A program made the position numbers and the translations under genes. The notes beneath the pieces were generated by a model. That model searched no databases. It was not told where the DNA came from and saw only the letters and a list, made by a program, of their open reading frames with translations. Shown here piece by piece: positions 20,601 to 23,957 of a DNA stretch of 23,957 nucleotides. Source of the DNA: Pigoraptor chileana (Eukaryota; Opisthokonta; Filasterea); the NCBI GenBank assembly GCA_943704495.1, contig CALSCR010001953.1:1-23957 (forward strand), in the 5' to 3' direction. Each line of letters opens with the position of its first letter. Positions within the stretch are counted from its first letter, which is position 1.

Positions 20601-20714
20601 TTGCCGGACGACGCAAAGCGCCGCCTCGCACAACTCAAGCCGCTATTCGACAGCGTGGTTGCGCCCGCGCACACAACGCACCCATGCACGCACCCGGCCT
20701 CATCAGTGGTATAG
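17606..20714 (+). CDS. PLK4: Polo-like kinase 4 (centriole duplication kinase), four exons
   Basis: Exons 17606-18916, 19088-19216, 19575-20350 and 20582-20714 join in phase to 782 residues. PLK4 is the Ser/Thr kinase that starts centriole or basal-body assembly. The kinase domain (about 40-294) shows GKGGFG (48-53), AVK with K70, NEVEIHSLLRHPSV, HRDLKLSNILLT (D164), DFG (183-185), CGTPNFISPE (201-210) and DVWSLGCILYTLL; these match PLK4 more closely than PLK1-3. A DSGLAS segment (331-336) fits the DSGxxS phosphodegron found in PLK4 just after the kinase. The cryptic polo box spans about 400-640 (VYEVFRVESDGLT, YSLESLPIRYRRKYAYAAKF, ILYENEPSPDFEARFYSG). The third polo box is at about 688-760 (WASCLGGVVWGMQLSNGEVWLLFADG). 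The N-terminus has (RAS)n repeats; ATG at 17710 is an alternative start. It is shorter than the human protein (970 residues), mainly in linkers. Intron 3 and the 3' flank carry dispersed repeats. Confidence 0.92.
18952..18965 (+). repeat. G14 homopolymer in PLK4 intron 1
   Basis: Fourteen consecutive G after CCCC. It is 35 bases downstream of the donor. Its length may be uncertain in the assembly. Confidence 0.9.
20431..20486 (+). repeat. Dispersed repeat, type A copy (PLK4 intron 3)
   Basis: AAGTCCATGGGCACAGTGCC, then TAAGACACTGACTTGAATCC, then TACATCTTTCAG. This copy ends in a ready-made TTTCAG acceptor, although the protein frame requires the later acceptor at 20580-20581. Confidence 0.93.
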
Positions 20715-20742
20715 ACCTTGCTCTCTCTCTCTCTCCTTCTCT

Positions 20743-20870
20743 TGTGGAGTCCATGGGCACAGCGCCTATGGCTCTGACTTGAATCCTACATCTCTCTCCC
20801 TCTCTTTCTCTCTCTCTCTGTGTTGGAGTCGATGGGCTTATGCCTAAGGCGTTTTGAGTAGTGAAGGTCT
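20743..20870 (+). repeat. Dispersed repeats A then B, 3' of PLK4
   Basis: Type A at 20743-20797 (GTCCATGGGCACAGCGCC, CTGACTTGAATCCTACATC) and type B at 20821-20870 (GTCGATGGGCTTATGCC, TAAGGCGTTTTGAGTAGTGA), separated by CT repeats. The same A-then-B order occurs at 4507-4611. Both are sense to PLK4, beyond its stop, so they lie in a 3' UTR or an untracked intron. Confidence 0.9.
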
Positions 20871-20891
20871 CTCTCTCTCTCGCTCTCTCGC

Positions 20892-20934
<43 letters not shown>

Positions 20935-20942
20935 CTCTCTCT
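20866..20942 (+). repeat. (CT)n microsatellite
   Basis: Nearly pure CT repeat of about 75 bases directly after the type B repeat. Confidence 0.95.
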
Positions 20943-21660
20943 TTTACGCCTGTATTTGCCGCTTGTCTGCCTCTGCGTCGTCGTCTAACAGATGTTGTGA
21001 CTGCTGTGTTTGCGTTGCTGTGCGTTGTATGGATTGCATTAATTGCGTTTTGTCCCTTTGCGTTATCTAAATTAAATTGGCTCTGTATGAGTCGGTCAGT
21101 CACTATCGTTGTTCTTCTCGCCATGCCGAGTGGAGGTTGTGGATACAAGTCCATGTGCACGGCGCACAGGGCATTGCTTGTGTGTGTATATGTGTGTGTG
21201 CACTTGTTTATGGAATTTTGAAAAGCGGCAAACACATGTTCAGGATATATGCTTTATATACATGCATGCTGTGGCACCGGCAACGCAAATGAAGGAAATT
21301 TCAAAAACAAAACAAAACGCACAAGACGACGCAAAGGAAGAAAACGCAAACACCAAAGGCAAACGAGATGCGCACACGAATCGATGGACAAGAGGCAGCA
21401 AATATTAGGAGACGAAAGTCGGCGACGCGTTGGTAGAGGTCAGCAGGAGAGCACAAAATACACGGGCAACCCCGGTGCACCTTTGCTACTCGGCTTTTTC
21501 CTGTCACCACTGGGCGCGAGTAAGTGCCGACGCTCAGCAAGCGTGGCGCCAATAGCCAATGGTCAATGGTCAATGGTCGATAGATAAAAGACAGGCAATG
21601 CAGGCCATATCACGCCATGCAACGGGGTATAGATGCACCAGCGGTCAACAAAGGGACAGA

Positions 21661-23957
21661 TCACGTGTGGTCACGTGGCAGGCAGCCCCATCGGTCATCG
21701 AACGGTTGTTGTGCTGACGGGTTTTGGGCGCCGCTGCAGACCCGGAACAAGTGCGACGCCTGCGACGATGGGATGTGCACAGGTGTGTGATGTTGGTCAA
21801 TGCAAGCATTCATACACATCCACACACACTGATATACACACAGAAACACTGCAACGCATGCCTACATCCACACACACATATACACACATACACACACGCA
21901 TACACACATATACACACACACATACGCACACATACACACACTGACTGCAACATGCGCATCACAAACACATTGGATAGAGAGCAGACACGGTCTTTGCAGC
22001 ACGTGACCAACCTTGCGCGAGAGGCCACTCGTCCGCCCCACCCATTCCCACCCCGGATGGCGTCACGGTCTGGCGGCGATTTACGGGTGTGTACGACTGC
22101 AAAGTGTGGAAACACAATCACAGTGTCAAAATAAACAAACACAACACAAAAGCGGTGCGCGGATTGCTTGCGCAGTACCGAGGACGATGGAGAAGGACGC
22201 TGCGAGCTCTGACTATGAGAATAAAGCATCGACGTGTCGATGTGCGGCCTATCCCGTACTCCCAGTAATCCCCGGTAAGATAATCCCTAATAATCCCGTC
22301 TAGTCCCATGTCATCAGCGGTCAATGGACGGCACGCACACACTACTCACCCTGGACCCCGATGATCCCACCCGCGGCTGCTGCTGCTGTGCGCCACTCGG
22401 CCGCTCGTGCAGCTGGGTGCGCGAGGATGGGCGTCGCTGGGGACCCGTCGGCGACTGGCGCCTGCACACAACGCCACACACACCACACAACAGCAATCAA
22501 CATACATGGCATTGTGCAATCAAAGTCAGACACTGTCTGTCATGTGCGTCGATTCAACGCTCACGCAGACAAGAAGAGACATACACAGGGACATGACAGG
22601 GTGTTCGTAGGATTGCATAAAGATGTGCACTAGGATTCAACACAAGTGACCGTCACAGGACGTAACATAAAAAATGCACGAGCAAAAACTCATAAAGAAA
22701 CACTGATGCATGTGGGATCATTAGGTTAAGTGTCATCGGCACATGCCCTGGACTCTACAATAACAAAACACAGAGAGGGGGACTGGCGGCCATTACGTAC
22801 CCTGCATACACCGCAGAGTTCACGGCGGTCTCACTGCGAGCAGACGACACGCGCTGTGTCGCACTCGACGACGCACGGCCGCGCCACAACTGGGTTGGTG
22901 GGTGGGTATGTTGGGAAATGGACAATGGTCAGACAAACATACAATGCAAACAAATGCAAAAAAATGCACAAAAAAATGCAAACAAATGCAAACAAATGCA
23001 CAAAAAAAAGGCGCCGACTCTACTGCCGAGTGCATCGCCCACTGTAAGCACTCACCGGCGGACTGCCAGACCGGTGCGGATCGCCGTCACCGCCATACGG
23101 AATCCCCTGCACAAAGTCGGTCAGTGCAAGGCTCACAGTGCTCGGCACGGACGCAATCTGGATGACCCCATTGCCCCCATTGCCCCCAGCCCCCACAGGC
23201 AGCCCATCGCGGGATATTGGGGGCAGTCGTCGCTGGGATCCGTTGCTCGTTCCCGGTCGAGAGCCCCAACCCACGAGCGGAGTGGGAGACCCGGCGTTCG
23301 ACGGAACAGGAGACGGCGACTTGGCCGGCCCCATGTGGTAACTCGTACCCCGCAGTATGCTCTCCGATATGCCGCCATTGCCCGCGTTGCCCGCGTTACC
23401 GCCACCCGCACCCGACACCCCGATGTTCCCGAGTGGGCCAACGCCCCGCTGACCCGGTGACCCACCCACGGGCTGCGACGGCCGCCGGGTGCGCTGAATG
23501 GGCAGTCCGCCCGCAAGTGCCACGGCGTCTCTCAACTGGGACTGCTGCTGCTGCTGTTGCTGCGTCTGGCCGTAGCGGTACACCACCCCCGGCCTGCTTT
23601 GCTTGCCCGCCGACTCCACGCGCACGGTCGCCGCGCCATAGCCCCCCGATCCCGGCCGCGATCCTCCCCCTCCAACATCCAGGGTTGACGAGGCCTTTCC
23701 ACCACCCGCTGCACCACGTGAGTTGAGCGCGAGCGGCCGAATGGTCATTGCATTCACAAGGGCGATGCCGTAGTCCGTGCCTGTCGCCGACGACGCCGAG
23801 CCGCTGCGACCATACGCACCGCCACTTCCCACGCGACTTCGGTGGAAGTTTCCGCTGCCGATCGGAGCAATACCACGCGAGGCATTTCGTGATTGGAGGG
23901 GAGGGTCTCTCTGTCGTGATGTCTCTGTTGAAGGAAAGAGAGGGGGGTTAGAGGGGG
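21661..23957 (-). CDS. 3' part of an unrecognised low-complexity protein, five exons visible
   Basis: I do not recognise this protein. Minus-strand exons 23924-23056, 22889-22801, 22461-22350, 22096-21989 and 21759-21661 have acceptable splice signals (donors GTGAGT, GTACGT, GTGAGT, GTGTCT) and matching phases (0, 2, 0, 0), ending in TGA. The 5' end lies outside the window: exon 23924 begins with a split codon after CAACAG. The product is Gly/Ser/Pro/Arg-rich with a Gln7 run and no hydrophobic span, so it is probably disordered and soluble. Later exons read QSPTGPQRRPSSRTQLHERP, GVGMGGADEWPLAQGWSRAA and NPSAQQPFDDRWGCLPRDHT. The last intron has the weakest donor, so the final exon is the least certain. 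Gene function cannot be inferred. Confidence 0.6.
21819..21942 (-). repeat. CA-rich microsatellite (TG on the transcribed strand)
   Basis: CACA/CATA repeats inside the last intron of the minus-strand gene; the transcript would be UG-rich near the middle of the intron. Confidence 0.88.
22716..22768 (-). repeat. Degenerate dispersed repeat, type A copy
   Basis: On the minus strand: TGTAGAGTCCAGGGCATG, then GCCGATGACACTTAACC. It aligns to the type A consensus with several changes. It is sense to the minus-strand gene, within its second visible intron. Confidence 0.6.
22936..23010 (-). repeat. AAATGC-type minisatellite before a splice acceptor
   Basis: About eight units of 8-10 bases (AAACAAATGC and AAAAAAATGC forms). 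On the transcribed strand it is a U-rich tract 45-120 bases before the acceptor at 22891-22890. Confidence 0.9.

Larger units (their letters stand above)
20715..21660. other. Convergent spacer 3' of PLK4
   Basis: No gene supported. It begins with CT repeats and two dispersed-repeat copies, then a long CT tract, then unremarkable sequence. A short tandem CCAATGGT-like array lies at about 21550-21577. A decayed repeat copy may lie at about 21135-21172. Confidence 0.55.

Noticed and set aside
21724-22134. Plus-strand frame of 136 codons
   Set aside because: Dominated by CA-repeat translation, and antisense to two inferred exons of the minus-strand gene whose phases agree.
22324-22596. Plus-strand frame starting MDGTHTLLTLDPDD with a CCCC run
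   Set aside because: It is antisense to the minus-strand exon 22461-22350, which has a good GTGAGT donor, CAG acceptor and the right phase. I prefer that reading, though this one is not impossible.

Overview
The window reads as nuclear DNA of an intron-rich eukaryotic protist. Coding exons are GC-rich and use the standard code (TAG and TGA stops seen). Introns run about 130-510 bp and are full of TG, CA and CT simple repeats. A PLK4-type kinase points to an organism that builds centrioles or basal bodies. The mixture of a TKL kinase, a universal stress protein, a YeiH-like membrane protein and an FG-GAP surface protein would suit a free-living flagellate, perhaps a choanoflagellate or other holozoan, but I cannot fix the lineage from the sequence alone.

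Layout: (1) 1-598, microsatellite and AT-rich flank. (2) 599-2022 (+), a six-exon universal stress protein with one GC-AG intron. (3) 2943-9609 (+), a thirteen-exon TKL protein kinase carrying a SAM domain, a C1 zinc domain and a conserved-looking C-terminal helical region. (4) 9947-12517 (-), an intronless secreted/membrane-anchored protein with an FG-GAP-like head, an NlpC/P60-like cysteine hydrolase domain, a Thr-rich stalk and one membrane span. (5) 13139-15583 (-), a four-exon UPF0324/YeiH-like membrane protein interrupted by two one-base frame breaks. (6) 15584-17605, a two-kilobase divergent spacer with no gene I can support. (7) 17606-20714 (+), a four-exon PLK4 with kinase, DSG-type degron, cryptic polo box and third polo box. 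(8) 21661 to beyond 23957 (-), the 3' part of a low-complexity protein whose five exons join in phase.

The most unusual thing is not a gene. A dispersed repeat of about 50 nt occurs at least 13 times, at seven places, in introns of five of the genes or just 3' of PLK4. Every copy lies in the sense direction of the gene it sits in, whichever DNA strand that gene uses. The repeat contains a branch-point-like CTGAC followed by a pyrimidine tract, and one copy (13932-13980) leads straight into an inferred splice acceptor. It could be a mobile or self-spreading 3'-splice-site module, or an introner-like element. Several introns also hold a TG tract near the donor and a complementary CA tract nearer the acceptor, so intron structure itself looks like a patterned system here.

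The genes show no obvious functional cluster: stress protein, signalling kinase, surface hydrolase, anion-exporter-like protein and centriole kinase look like unrelated neighbours. All exon structures were built by eye from splice signals, phase and family resemblance.
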